This document shows, piece after piece, positions 31,591 through 42,006 of a DNA stretch of 64,000 bases. Source of the stretch: Neoceratodus forsteri (Eukaryota; Chordata; Ceratodontiformes; Ceratodontidae); the NCBI GenBank assembly GCA_016271365.2, contig CM057453.1:500129001-500193000 (forward strand), given 5' to 3'. The notes beneath the pieces are model-generated. The model was not told the origin of the DNA, made no database searches, and worked only from the letters and a program-made list of their open reading frames with translations. Made by a program: the position numbers and the translations under genes. Every line of letters begins with the position of its first letter. Position 1 is the stretch's first letter.

Positions 31591-32249
31591 CATTACAGTT
31601 CCGTAAGAACTTTCTGTAACAGTAGATCTTTAAGAGGAGCTCTTGCAGCAGGCAACACTGGTAGCACTGAAGCTGCCAGGTCCCAGGACCACACAGAAAA
31701 CTTCTAGCTAGCAATCTACAGCACGTGGACTTCCACCTATCCTGTAAAGGAGGAGGTCCCCCAGACCTACCTCAGTTCTCCAGCTGGAGACCCCGGCACA
31801 GAGCAAGGAATGGGGAACCAAGGCAGTTCCTCAGAGCTGAGGAAACAAACAGAGAAGGAGAAGCAACTATCAGGGGGAAGAAGGGAGGGAAAGCAGCACC
31901 TGCTGCAGGAGCTCTTCTCAAAGATCTACTGTTACGGTAAGTTCTTAACGTAACTGTACAATCTTGCTTTGAGGGGGCTCTTGCAGCAGGCAACACCAGA
32001 AGGACTAAGTCCCAAGCAGTACCAGAACAAACTCAGTGGTCAGCCGGGAGGAAGCAACAGATGAAGCAAGCAACTCAAGAAAGCAGGCCCCGAAGGACAG
32101 CTAGTCCAAAGCTGGGCCTCTGTCTGGAGGCAATATCCAGACATTAAGGCTTGACAAAGGCATGCATCAAACTCCAAGTAGCTTCAACACAGATACCCAC
32201 TACAGAGATGTTCTGAAAACAGACAGTACAGGCTGCCATGCCCCTGGTG

Positions 32250-33095
32250 GAGTGGCCTTTAACCGCCCCCCGACAAAGGTTTGTCGTACTTCCAGTAGCA
32301 GTACAGAATACAATTTGCCAACCATTTAGACAAACACTGTTTCAAAACCCATGCCCCCTCTCGCTTAGGGGCAAGCAAAACAAACTGGTCAGTTTTCCTC
32401 ACTGCCTGGGTGTGATTTGTATAGTAACAAAGCACCCTGTGAATATCAAAGTATTTAATAAGGCCTCCCACTGATTAGAATACTCAGGAAAATAAACTGG
32501 CAGGTGGATGGATTGGTTCAGGGTAGCATGAGCCACCTTAGAAAGAAACTTAAGGTTAGTCCACAAAGACACCCTGTCTTTGTGAAAAAAACAAGTAAGG
32601 CTCTTTACACATCAAAGCCTGAAGCTCGGAAATCCTCTGAGCAGAAGTAACAGCAACTAGAAACAACGCTTTCCATGACAAAAAGCGTAGCTCGCAAGTC
32701 TCAGCAGGCTCAAAAGGAGGCAAAATAAGCTTCTCGAGCATGAACAAAAGGTCCCAAAGTGGGACAGCATCCCAAATGGGAGGCTTCAAGTGCAGGATAC
32801 CTCGAAGAAAAGTATGAGATACTTACAACTGGGCAACTGCCTTGCTCTCAATAGGTGCATGATACGCAAAGATGGTGGAAAGGTGCACCTTAAGAGAGGA
32901 GTTAGTACTCCATAATAAAATTCACCGGGCAGGGGAAGGGATCCAAGTCGCGAGTAGCAGCCCACATGGAGAAGTGTTTCCACTTCATGACAAGTGGCTC
33001 TAGTGGAAGATTTGCTAGCAGCCACTATGACATTCGCGACCCGCGAGGAAACCCTGAAACGGGCAATAGCTAAGTCTGCAGGAGCCATGCATGAT
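32250..33095 (-). pseudogene. DIRS-3 tyrosine recombinase, broken
   Basis: Minus-strand pieces: DLLFMLEKLILPPFEPAET and FLVAVTSAQRISELQALMCK (32556-32789; the catalytic Arg is in SAQRISEL), YFDIHRVLCYYTNHTQAVRK, FVLLAPKREGAWVLKQCLSK and WLANCILYCYWKYDKPLSGG (32259-32471). The final part with the tyrosine (GLVKH-x-LDI-like, about 32120-32250) is frame-shifted. The arm continues to 33095, where the LTR element interrupts. Confidence 0.84.
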
Positions 33096-34584
33096 GTCTG
33101 GTCCACCTGTTATCCCACAACCCCTCCACAGATTTGATGAGAAAGTGGGATAACCTGCTGGAAATGTCTGGAGTGGGCTAGGGGGACGTTTTCCAGTGGA
33201 TATCACCCAGATATCCCAGGTGAACTGATGCACCAGGAGTTGCCAGAGAGAGAACACAGAGAAGAAAATCCGTGGATTTCTGAACAGAACCACGGCCAAC
33301 AGGCTTGGAGAGAAGCTGCTGCCTGGACTAGACCTGGGAGCTCGGAGGAAGGCCAAGCCTGAAGATGACGAAGAGATGCAAGGGGACGAGGAAGAAGCAA
33401 GGGAACTACCTCCTCTTAAAGATGCTCCACCTGAGGACATAGGGGATTTGTTGAAATGGCTCTGCAGAAAACAGGTGCAGATGGAAGAGAGACAGACATT
33501 GAGTGGAGAGACAGAGACATTGAGCACAGAAGGCAAGATGCCAAATGGGTGGAAGCTCCATCCCTTCCTAGGACAGGAAAGTGGTAAGCAGTCTGAAATA
33601 ACTGCTTCCCTCTTAAGGTGGGGGGATATGTGACAAGGAGATCCTGCCACTGTTAAGGACTGACCGTTTCTTAAATCTGTTGCAACAGTTCTTCTTAGTC
33701 TAATCTATCCTTTACAATTTCTAGGCTATAAGGTTGGCCACCTATGAGTGCCCCTTCCCTTTCTTGACTATGCTATAGTGTCCTCTTTAATTTTCCTTTT
33801 CTCTCTCAAGTCCTCGTACAGGGAGGTTATTGTGGTAACCTCCCAGCTGATGTAAAACAACAGGTTGTGTTCCTCGTTGTTGGATTTAGTATGCAACAGC
33901 ACTATGTCATAAAATACCTTAATGTATGTGCCTTATGAGTATGAAACCTGTAAAATTTAAAAAACACGGCACTAAGTGTTTTGATAAAGACAAGACGTTA
34001 CTGGGGACTGTATTATAAAATTTAAGTTACCAGGGTAGAGATATCAGAAAACCCCCGTTGTGTTATTTAAAATGCATGTAAATTACAGATTGTTTGAGAG
34101 GTCCTTTGGCACCATACATTCCTGCTTTAAGCTGAACCAACCTAAATTTCCATGGTGATTTGCATATACATCCCATGATGCTTTGCATTATGGGGGTATG
34201 TGTGATGTTGTGTTTCTTTGAAGCTTGGCTTTATTGCCAATGCCCTTTGGGGTAACCCTTGCTTCAGTGCTTCTGCATTGAGGTTCTCTGTCTTTAGCTT
34301 GTTTTGGGGTTTTTCTTTTTTAAGCTTCCCATCACCCAAACACACAAGACCAACATAGGGAATGAATTAATTTTCACTAAGAGATAGATCAGTGGTTCAG
34401 TAGGTGCTGACTAAGTGCAGAGGAAAGACATGCATAGCCTGTTGCTGCAAACGGATGTATGGAAGAAGGGATATGCCATTGCTTAAGGTTTTTTCCTCTG
34501 TTTTAAATAAACATCACACAGAGATCGTGTATTGAACCTGAAGTTCTGTGTCTGGTCCATCTGTTATCCCACAACTCCTTCACA
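33096..34584 (+). mobile_element. LTR retrotransposon remnant, gag only
   Basis: The right LTR spans 33629-34584 (956 bp, starting tgtgacaagg and ending actccttcaca), with a polypurine tract taaggtgggggga (33614-33626) directly before it and aataaa near 34505. The last 35 bp of the LTR (tctggtccacctgttatc ...) recur at 33096-33130, so the left LTR is reduced to its end. Between them about 500 bp of coding remnant follows (33131-33630). RT, protease and integrase are missing, so this is a deletion derivative or recombined copy. Confidence 0.75.
33131..33633 (+). pseudogene. gag remnant of LTR element
   Basis: The frame 33376-33633 (with an upstream extension GEKLLPGLDLGARRKAKPED) reads EEARELPPLKDAPPEDIGDL followed by LKWLCRKQVQMEERQTLSGE, resembling the N-terminal coiled region of Gypsy-type gag. 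It ends in a stop immediately before the right LTR. No capsid or zinc-knuckle motif is left, so the family call rests on the layout more than on the protein. Confidence 0.5.
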
Positions 34585-34589
34585 TGGAG

Positions 34590-34865
34590 TAAGAAGCCAT
34601 AAGTGCAAACCTGAGGTGTTATTATAGGCAGTGCTGAGCCTAGTGAGTAGAAGTGAGGAGGTATGGGAGTATATGGGGGCACAGTGGTCAAGTAGAGGGA
34701 GCAGGTTGCCTTCAGCAAGGGTGAGTCATGCTTCAGGAGTTAGGCAGTGCTTGAGATGGAAACCAGCCACCAGTTTATGGTTAATGCACCGAACATTTAA
34801 GTTAATGTGTGTATCAAAAGTTAAGGAGGGGTCAAGGGTGACACCCAGGTATTTGAAGCATGGTG
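34590..34865 (-). mobile_element. LINE reverse-transcriptase thumb fragment
   Basis: The minus strand in one frame gives TPCFKYLGVTLDPSLTFDTH, then INHKLVAGFHLKHCLTPEA, a stop, and LLPLLDHCAPIYSHTSSLLL. KYLGVxLDxSLTF and DYxxPIY are thumb/connection blocks of CR1/L2/Rex-type LINE reverse transcriptases. Only about 90 codons are left, with no 3' UTR or tail. It sits between the LTR element and the DIRS-3 RT, where RNase H should be. Confidence 0.7.
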
Positions 34866-35300
34866 TGTCCTGCAAAGGGGGGCCAACTGGCTGAGAGGAC
34901 AATTAGAGTGCAGTTCACTCTGGATAATTTTAACAGACTTGGTAAAGACCCGAGGGGACGAGGAAAAGCCAAAGTGAAGGGCCCTGAACTGGAAGTGGTC
35001 CCCCTAGAAACAGAAGCGGAGAAAGTGCTGGTGGGCGGGAAGACCTGAATGTGCAAGTAAGCATCCTGCATATCCAGAAAACAAAGCCAATCTCCTTGCT
35101 GCAGAAGGGAAAAGTCCCTGTGAGATGACCATCCTGAATGCTTGTATTCTATATAAAGACTCAGATGGCTGAGACTCAAGATGGGCCTCAAGTCCCCTGT
35201 CTTCTTGGGGACGAGGAAGAAATGGGAGTAGAATCCCTTTCCCCTATGAGACTTGGGGACGGGTTCTATGACCCTTTTGCACTTCCTTGATGAGGGTGAT
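34866..35300 (-). pseudogene. DIRS-3 reverse transcriptase fragment
   Basis: The minus strand encodes FFLVPKKTGDLRPILSLSHL-like sequence (a frame change near 35195), LYIEYKHSGWSSHRDFSLLQ, GDWLCFLDMQDAYLHIQVFP (palm motif A with the catalytic Asp in LDMQDAY) and LAFPRPLGSLPSLLK. The YLDD motif and the remainder are missing because the sequence ends at the LINE fragment. It corresponds to 42880-43230 in DIRS-2. Confidence 0.82.
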
Positions 35301-37667
35301 ATGAGTCAGAGGGTAATGGGAGAGCAAGGGAGGGTCTTCCGGAAGGGGGTCCAAGAACTCGAGGGTGGGGCTCTTTCAGATGAACTGGAGTGCACACTGA
35401 TCCAAAGTCACTGCTCGCCACCCACTGAGGTAGAGGGAGAACCGACCCCTGACTGCCTCCCCCAAGGCTTCTGCTGTGGGGGGGGGGGAGTTGCGCAAGG
35501 AGTAAGGCAGTGGATCCAGGGGTGGGCAGAGTGGCTGCGGGTGCTCTGGGGGCCCTGGGGACAGTGGCTCCAGCAGGAGAGGTGTATGCATTACAGTTGT
35601 ATGAGCCCTTAGGTTATTGGCCCTTGGAGGACTGGCAAGAGGCCAAATGAAAGGGCTGATGCTAGGTAAACCTTTGCTGGGAATGGTACATGGAATGCAC
35701 TAACCTCAGGGCCTTACCCGATTCATGAAGTTGGGAGATGAAGTCTTGGGCATCACCCCCAGATAAGAAAGATCCCCTAACCGGGAGTCCAGAATCTTGG
35801 CCTGAACATCAGGTGCAATGCCTGAAACCTCAGTCAAGAATGGTGGCGAATGCAGATTCCTGCCACCGCCCCACATCTGGAGGTGTCAACAGTGTTGTAA
35901 GATGCCCTAAGGACATGGTTGCCCACATCCGAACCAGACTTCAGGAGCTGGGCCAATTATGTCTTGGTAGCATCCTCAGGGACGGATTGGACCAAGTCTC
36001 TGGCCTGATCCCAGAGGGCAGTCTGGCACTGGACCATCTGAGTCAAATAATTCCTAAGCCGAAGAATGATATAGTTGAAGCAAACACCCTCTTGTCCTGC
36101 TGATCCAGCCAGCCCGAGACTCCCAGTCGGGAGGATAGGTACTGAAGTGCTTTGGTTTCTTTGTGCGATCATAAGCACATTCATGACAACAGAATCTGTG
36201 ATCGATGTTCTCTGAAAAAGGATTTACCCACAGTGGCGTGATAAAAGTGGTCTACCTTTTTGGCCAAGGCCGAGGTGGAGGAAGTGTACCCGAAACAACA
36301 GCATGGGGCAGCTAACCCCAATTCCACAACCAGTTCCACTAAGTTATGCACTCCAAATGAAAACAGATGAGGCTGTTGTTTTTGTTTTCCAACAAAAGGT
36401 CTTTTAAATTTATTGTAACTTATAGCAGTTTAAAGCAGTTTACAATGTTTTTGCTTGCCTTAGCCAGTCGCTAGACATAGACCACTTACCCCAGAGCTTC
36501 ACCTTATGAAACAAGGCTTTGTCGAAGGGAAGGAGGAGGAGAAGAAGGATACCTGGGTGGGTTCTTGTGCTGCACAAAGGCCCATCAAGCATTAAACAGG
36601 GCATTATAATCCACAGGTGGGGGTGGATTATAAGGAATGAAGGGGTAGTGAGGTGGAGGGTACCCATATGTCAGCGGGGAGGAAGTGTCTGGTGTCCCTG
36701 TGTCGGCCCACACAGCACCAGCTGAGGGTTCCCCGAAAGTCCAGCTGGCATAGGCTGGAGCGAAGACTGTGGGGGAGGCGACATCGGTTACTGTAGTATT
36801 GGCAGAGACGTCGATCCCTCCGGCGTCGGCATGGAAGGAGATGGTTGACACTGGTCAAAGGAAGAAGCCAACATCGGCTCTGAAGAGGAAGTTGGCATCT
36901 GTACAGGGGCGTTCCCCTGTTGAAGGAGCAGAGGCGATGCCTGGGTAGAGGAGGAGGCCAGCGCTTGCTCCGGGTGATGCCTGGAAGGGGCTGGCACCTG
37001 CCCTGGAGATGGAGACAGATGCAGGCAACGCCAGGGTTGGTGGGGGGTTATTGGCGAAGATCCATCACCCGAAGAGTGAAACCCAGCCAAGCCACCTGGC
37101 TGGGAGTCCTCAGGAATTAGGGGCCGAGGCGTCAGGGCCTGGGAGGCAGGGGACGAAGTCCGCTGCCTGGATAATTCCACTTGAAACAGAGGGTGGGTGG
37201 TTGCACCATCGGGAGCCCAGAGAAATGAAAGGGCCACCGAGGAAGGAGGGGGTGACCCCCGCAGAAGGAAGATCCAGAAGCAGATACCAGTTTTTACAGT
37301 GGCCTGGAGCGGGAAGCAGACCGCGGACGGTCCCAGTGCTTGTGCTTTCCACTACACTTCTTCTCCTTCTGGGATAAAGAAGAAGAAGACGATGCCCCAG
37401 AAGACTGAGTTGGGGAGGTAGAAGAACCCTTTACCAAAGTTCCTCCTCCATTGCTGCAAGTTTTTGCTTCAAAATATAACTTTCGACAGTCTTCAAATGG
37501 TGTCTCCATGTGGCTTGGTTGAAGGCCTGGCAGTGCTGGCAGGCCTCAGTGTCATGGTTAGGGCCTAAGCAGAGCAAGCAGGAAGAGTGGCCATCCTTGG
37601 CGGGTAGTTGCTTGCCGCTGGCACACTTCGTAGGTCGATTGGAGGAGGAAGCTGGAGAAGAAGACAT
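35300..37667 (-). pseudogene. DIRS-3 gag, broken
   Basis: The start codon at 37667 gives MSSSPASSSNRPTKCASGKQ, then LPAKDGHSSCLLCLGPNHDT, EACQHCQAFNQATWRHHLK, VESYILKQKLAAMEEELW. The middle, Pro/Ser-rich part (36788-37237) and the C-terminal block RNYLTQMVQCQTALWDQARDL (35957-36184) follow. About 170 bp at 36310-36480 has no counterpart in the other copies and may be a small insertion. The first CxxC has lost a Cys (CAS-G) while the DGHxxC, CLGxxH and CxxC positions are kept. Confidence 0.78.
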
Positions 37668-37799
37668 AAAATAAGCGACTGAACTGCGAAAATTGATGTT
37701 ACAGTACTAAGAAAAAAGAAAAAGCATGAAACAATCATGAACAAATGGCAGTTGACTGAAGCAGGTGTCCGTGAAGGTCCGACGTGCATGGGTCGATGG

Positions 37800-37992
37800 C
37801 AGGAAAAGGACTGTGGTGGGTCATGGGGACAGCCCCCTTTATATGACAGGCGGACATCAGAATATTGACATCAGCAGGGGCAGTTCTCCGCTACAGACTG
37901 CTAGCTAGAAGTTTTCCATGTGGTCCTGGCACCTGCCAGCTTCAGTCCTACTAGTGATGCTTGCTGCAAGAGCCCCCTCGAAGCAAGACTGG
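37800..37992 (-). promoter_or_regulatory. 5' inverted repeat of DIRS-3
   Basis: Minus-strand reading: outer end gtcttgcttcgagggggctc, then gaaaacttctagctagcag, a CRE-like tgatgtca (about 37864-37871), and catataaaggg (about 37835-37845) as the TATA-like box, followed 170 bp later by the gag start at 37667. It is the most complete 5' end among the DIRS copies here and shows that DIRS-1's corresponding end was truncated. Confidence 0.7.
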
Positions 37993-38625
37993 AGGTTCCA
38001 CCGCCAGCTGTTGCAGAAAGGGGAAACAAATCTGATGCGGCCAGAAAAGGGTTATGAGTATCATCTCTGCCCCTTCTAACTGGAGCTTGAGCAGGACCCT
38101 CTGTAGGAGTGGAAAGGGAGGGAAGGCATACAGAAACCTCCCCTTCCAGCAGAGAAACAATACGTCTCACCAAAAAACTCCAGGCCCTGAACTGAGCCAG
38201 CAGAAAAGCGGCATTTTTCCACTGAGTGGGGACGCAAAAAGGTCCAACTTCGATCCCATCTGTCAATGAAATCTTCAACCATCAGGACCAGGAGCTCCCA
38301 CTCATAAGCCCGAGACCAGGAGCGGCTGAGACTGTCCACCAGGACTTTATGGACACCTGGTACATGTACAGCCGAGAGCTCTAGCCCATGCATGATGGCC
38401 AATACCAAACCCTCATCACCTCTCAACACAGTGGGTAAGAGTGAGTTCCCCCCTGCTTGTTGATGTAATACACCACGCACACGTTGTCCGCCTGCACCAA
38501 CAGTGGACCAAGGAGGAGATGAGTCTGAAAGGCCTGTGGAGCATAGATGACCACTCGCACCTCAGAATATTTGTATGGAGACCATGTTCCATTTCTGTCC
38601 AAGTGCTCTAAGTCTGGTGGCTGGT
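37993..38625 (-). pseudogene. DIRS-2 spacer and RNase H, C-terminal part
   Basis: Minus-strand blocks: HLLLGPLLVQADNVCVVYYI with NKQGGTHSYPLC (third catalytic Asp in ADN), and LELSAVHVPGVHKVLVDSLS followed by RSWSRAYEWELLVLMVEDF (final catalytic Asp in VDSLS). It then runs into the spacer (GRGGFCMPSLPFHSYRGS frame, 38070-38130). The N-terminal part of RNase H resumes near 42230 on the far side of the Gypsy element. The sequence at 38570-38625 next to the LTR has no counterpart in the other copies. Confidence 0.82.
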
Positions 38626-39111
38626 TGTCATTGAGGCATAGGTCAGGAAGCATAGGAAGATTAGGAGCAGGTATAAAATTTGCAAGCAGTATTTTAACTT
38701 TTCCAATAACAGTAAAATAAAAAATAAAATGTTTCAGTATAACTATTTACAAAGGCAGTACAAACACAGAAAACAAAGTCCTTCATCTGAGGATATCTCT
38801 AATTCGAAGTTTCAGTCTTGCTCTCTCTCTCTAGCAGAAGCATTGCTGCTCTTTTTATAAGTCTTTGCCTGGGAACTCGTTAAAAAGACGTTCTGTTTTT
38901 TTTTTCAGAAAATGTTCTTTTAGTTTCCTTCCTTGCAGGTACAACAAAACAGTACATGGTGTCCCAGAACTGACCTCCTGTTTACAGCTCTGCAAAGAGC
39001 TAGTGTTGCATTCCAGGTTAACCCCCTAAATTTCAGATAGTGTTTTGCAATCATTTCAACAACATAACCATATATATTTTTAAACCAAGGATCCACTGCT
39101 AACACCATGAC
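38626..39111 (-). repeat. 3' LTR of the Gypsy element
   Basis: About 486 bp. It contains a cttttttat-type TATA-like word, on the element strand near 38850, and the aaaataaaatg tract at 38713-38731. It matches 41539-42006 throughout with small indels, for example (ct)n length and an extra ttttttt at 38897-38906. It starts tg and ends ca when read from 38626 to 39111. Confidence 0.78.
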
Positions 39112-39137
39112 AGTACACATAGGAAATGCCTCTGGTA

Positions 39138-39425
39138 TCAAGTAGCATAATCACATACTACCAAAATAAATCTGATTACCTTTTTACATTTGTCTAAGGG
39201 GCCAACCACATCCATTGCAATTCTCTCACAAGCATCTATAAAGGGTAGGGGCACCAGGGGCACCTTGCTTTTTTTAGTCACGGAGGCTACTTTCTGACAT
39301 TCAGCACAAGAACTGCAATAGGTAGCAACATCTTCATGAATTCCAGGCCAGTAAAATCTGTGTAGCAATCTAGCAAGGGTGCGATCCCTCCCTGAGTGAC
39401 CAGCCATAGGATTATCACGTGCTAT
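39138..39425 (-). pseudogene. Gypsy integrase N-terminal domain
   Basis: The minus strand reads ARDNPMAGHSGRDRTLARLL, HRFYWPGIHEDVATYCSSC, AECQKVASVTKKSKVPLVP and ACERIAMDVVGPLDKCKK. These are the zinc-binding domain (GHSG ... CSSCAEC) and the beginning of the DDE core (first Asp in MDVVGPL). The usual HDNPMAGH starts RDNP here: codon 39417-39419 is CGT, so the first zinc His is lost. The core ends after about 35 residues, and the LTR begins 27 bp beyond the lower boundary. Confidence 0.85.
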
Positions 39426-39699
39426 CTGTACAGCTCAGTTCTATACTTTTGTGGTATGATTAATTGTTCTATCTTTTCCTGTGTCTGAGGTTTAACATAA
39501 ACTCGGTACAGTAACCCATTACATTTTTTTAAACATTGGTTCACCCTGTTTTTGTTTCACCCCCAACTGCTTAAAATAACCCTGGAGAGAAACATCATTG
39601 ATTTGCCCTGAAAACAAAATATCAGTTATCAGTCTAGTTTCAGCATTTTCATATTTTAACCCCTTATGTCCATAAGTCTTTTGTTCCCACTGTTATTTC

Positions 39700-40262
39700 A
39701 GGAGTCTTCTTTCTTTCCTGGACTTCCAGATCTTGGAGCTGGGCTCAAACAAGTCCACGTCAAAGCCACCGAAAGGAAAAGTGTCTCCACCATCTGAGAT
39801 TTTCTTTGCCTGTGCTCTTGTTACCACTGCTGCTGAAACTGCAGGGTTCAGTTCCCCTGAGATTAACTCAGTAAACCCTGGACAGTCATTTCCACATAAT
39901 CACAGGTATAGGTAAATTGGGTAGTACCCCCACTTTCATTGGGTGTGAGACCCCGTTAATATTCAGTGTCACTTGTGTGGTGGGATACTATTGCATGTCC
40001 CCATGGATGCAGATGACACCAGTACCTGGTCCTTTTACATAGTGTTTTCCCAGCACTTCAACATGCACTAGGGTCTGTCTGCTTTCCGAATAAATAAGTC
40101 CATTTACAGCCTTATCTCCCACCTTGACATCTGTTAAATATTTGCTCCAATTTGCTAAGGCCAAATCTGCTGCAGTGGTACCCTCCTTATTTTTACAGCA
40201 GTTTCTTGCGATATGGCCTGGTTTGTCACAGTTATAGCAAATAAAGTCTTTGGGCGCATACT
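39700..40262 (-). pseudogene. Gypsy gag zinc knuckle and following region
   Basis: The minus strand from about 40262 gives APKDFICYNCDKPGHIARNC, a perfect CCHC knuckle (C-x2-C-x4-H-x4-C). CKNKEGTTAADLALANWSKY and KVGDKAVNGLIYSESRQTL follow, continuing to about 39900 with one stop. The latter part resembles the gag-protease junction, but the protease Asp-Ser/Thr-Gly triad is not visible (NGLIYSES replaces it). It lies between the capsid and the deletion of pol. Confidence 0.75.
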
Positions 40263-40375
40263 TGTTACTCCACCACAGTTTTATCTGATTTGGAGTTAGA
40301 CTGGGAAAAGTGGATGTTACTGGTCTTTGACTACTACTTCACTGCTGCATGGTCTGTCTGGCCATCTCATAGTCC

Positions 40376-41065
40376 TCAGCCAAAGAAACAGACTTTTCCC
40401 CACTTTCTGGTCAGTGTTCTTAACCCAAAGCTGTCGCCTGTAGGCAGGATGTTGATGAATTGCTCCACTGCAAATATTTCAATGTTCTGTGGGACTGTTT
40501 TGCCCTCTGATTGGAGCCATTTAATCAGGAGTTCTCTGAGTTGGGTGAAGGCTTCTTGAGCATTGTCGACTGAGTTGTACTTCAGGGACGGAATCTTCAC
40601 CTGTAGGTCTCTCCTGAGATGTTGTATCTTTTCAGGATTTCTCTTTCACCAGGTTATAGATTTCTGACTGTGTAGTGTCCATATTGCTGTAGGCAGTTTT
40701 GGCTACCTGTCAGGAAGGTACCAGTCTGATTGCCCATTGCTTTGGCCACTGGCAGACTACAGCAACCCATTCAAAAGTTGTCAGGTATCTTGATATCATC
40801 CAAGGACACAGCTTTGCAAGTTTAAGGTCTCTGCTGGACTTGTGCCAGATCCTCCAGCTTTAATAGCTTGCAGGCATCCAGTCATCCCTGCTCCAGTCGC
40901 TGCATCTCTTTCTCTGCTGCTTCTGTCGCTGCATCTCTTTTTCTCTGCTGCTTCTGTCGCTGCACCTCTTCTCTTCTCTGCTGCTCCTGTCGCTGAATCT
41001 CTTCTTTTCTCCGCTGCTCCTCTTCTTTTCTCTGCTTCTCTGTCTCTCTTTGTTGTATAGCCCAC
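40376..41065 (-). pseudogene. Gypsy gag: Arg/Glu-rich N-terminus and SCAN-like capsid
   Basis: 41065-40796 reads TKRDREAEKRRGAAEKRRDS with imperfect repeats of EKRR-x-x-ATGAA (an approximately 33-bp DNA repeat at 40905-41050). 40600-40376 gives AFTQLRELLIKWLQSEGKTV, then PQNIEIFAVEQFINILPTGD. The pattern L-x-LxxKWL-x-P-x-x-x-x-x-x-I-x-E-x-x-VEQFxxILP is that of the SCAN fold (zinc-finger SCAN proteins have LxLEQFLxILP). Stops separate the two parts near 40620-40790. Confidence 0.8.
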
Positions 41066-41384
41066 TATTTGAAGAAGGCAGACAGGCTTTCAGGTTCAGT
41101 CACTGTCTGTTCTTTTTTTTCCATGACTGGTGGTGGGTGTACAGTCTCAGTTTGGACTTTTGTTTCTGCTTCTAGTTTGGCTACCATTCTTCTGGTAATC
41201 ACTCCTGGACTTGCTGCTGCAGAAGCCATACCTTTCTTCTATGCTTCCTTGGTACCAGGTCTAGTACCCACGCACAAAACTCCGGCTTATAGTATGCAAA
41301 GTGTAAATCCCACTTGAGCTGGGGAAATAAGGGGAAATTGTTTAACCAGAAAAGGTACACTAAACCGAAGCTTGTGTCCAGGTG

Positions 41385-41533
41385 CGACCTGAAAGCTCAA
41401 GGAAGTTAAGTGACTTGCTCAGGGTCACACCGTATGCAAGTGGGGGCTGTGGGATTCAAACCCAGGTCTCCAGGTTTGCAGCTCAGTGCTCTTAACCAGT
41501 GCTTTTAACCATTATGCTGTACTGCCTCCTGAC
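41385..41533 (-). mobile_element. MIR-like CORE-SINE fragment
   Basis: Read on the minus strand: ggaggcagtacagcataatg, gttaaaagcactgg, a B-box-like tgggtttgaatccc, cacttgcatacggtgtgacc and tgagcaagtcacttaac. This is the tRNA-derived head and the CORE segment (GTGTGACC-x-x-GGCAAGT-x-ACTTAACC) of MIR-type SINEs. It lies immediately before the 5' LTR (41539), so it inserted next to the LTR or the element inserted next to it. Confidence 0.8.
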
Positions 41534-41538
41534 ACTAT

Positions 41539-42006
41539 CTGTCATTGAGGCACATGTCAGGAAGCATATGAAGACCAGGAGCAGGTATAAAATTCATAAG
41601 TAGAGTTTCATTTTTTCCAGTAACAGTAAAATAAAAAATAAAATGTTTCAGTATAGCTATTTACAAAGGCAGTACAAACACAGAAAACAAAGTCCTCCAT
41701 CTGCAGTTATCTCTAATTCCAAGTTTTAGTTTTGCTCTCTCTTTAGGAGAAGTATTGCTGCTCTTTTTATAAGCCCGTCTGGGAACTCGTTAAAAAGACA
41801 TTCTGTTTTTCAGAAAATGTTCTTGTCAGTTTCCTTCCTTGCCGGTGCAACAAAACGGTACACGGTGTTCCAGAACTGGCCTCCTGTTTACAGCTCTGCA
41901 AAAGCTAGTGTTACATTCAGGTTAACCCCTAAGTTCCAAAAGTGTTTCATAATTATTTCAACAACATAACCATATACATTTTCAAACCAAGGGATCCTAC
42001 TTTCAC
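41539..42006 (-). repeat. 5' LTR of the Gypsy element
   Basis: About 468 bp, matching 38626-39111. Transcription would run toward lower coordinates. The primer-binding site expected directly inside the LTR (just below 41539) is not visible because the MIR-like SINE lies there. The LTR pair differs at many positions, so the insertion is old. Confidence 0.75.

Larger units (their letters stand above)
31591..37992 (-). mobile_element. DIRS-3: DIRS nested inside DIRS-2
   Basis: It starts with a 3' inverted repeat (31591-31880: taacagtagatctttaag, acttctagctagcaatc), then the internal complementary region (31890-31990), recombinase (32250-33095), an LTR element (33096-34584), a LINE fragment (34590-34865), RT (34866-35300), gag (35300-37667) and a complete 5' inverted repeat ending at 37992 (ctgctagctagaagttttcc ... 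gaagcaagac). RNase H is lost at the insertion block. The outer end 37940-37992 is the reverse complement of the complementary region at about 31955-32010, as expected for DIRS. It has the same orientation as its host. Confidence 0.82.
38626..42006 (-). mobile_element. Gypsy LTR retrotransposon with SCAN-like gag, pol deleted
   Basis: LTRs lie at 38626-39111 and 41539-42006; both begin (plus strand) tgtcattgaggca and share agcaggtataaaatt, aaaataaaatgtttcag and aacataaccatat. On the minus strand between them are a gag N-terminus rich in Arg/Glu, a SCAN-like capsid, a CCHC knuckle, a possible protease region and an integrase N-terminus. The reverse transcriptase and RNase H, about 1.5-2 kb, are missing. 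The SCAN domain of vertebrate zinc-finger proteins is known to derive from the capsid of Gmr1-like Gypsy elements, and this copy fits that group. Confidence 0.82.

Noticed and set aside
36788..37237. Stand-alone Pro/Ser-rich protein
   Set aside because: It is the variable middle of DIRS-3 gag, between recognisable N- and C-terminal gag blocks.
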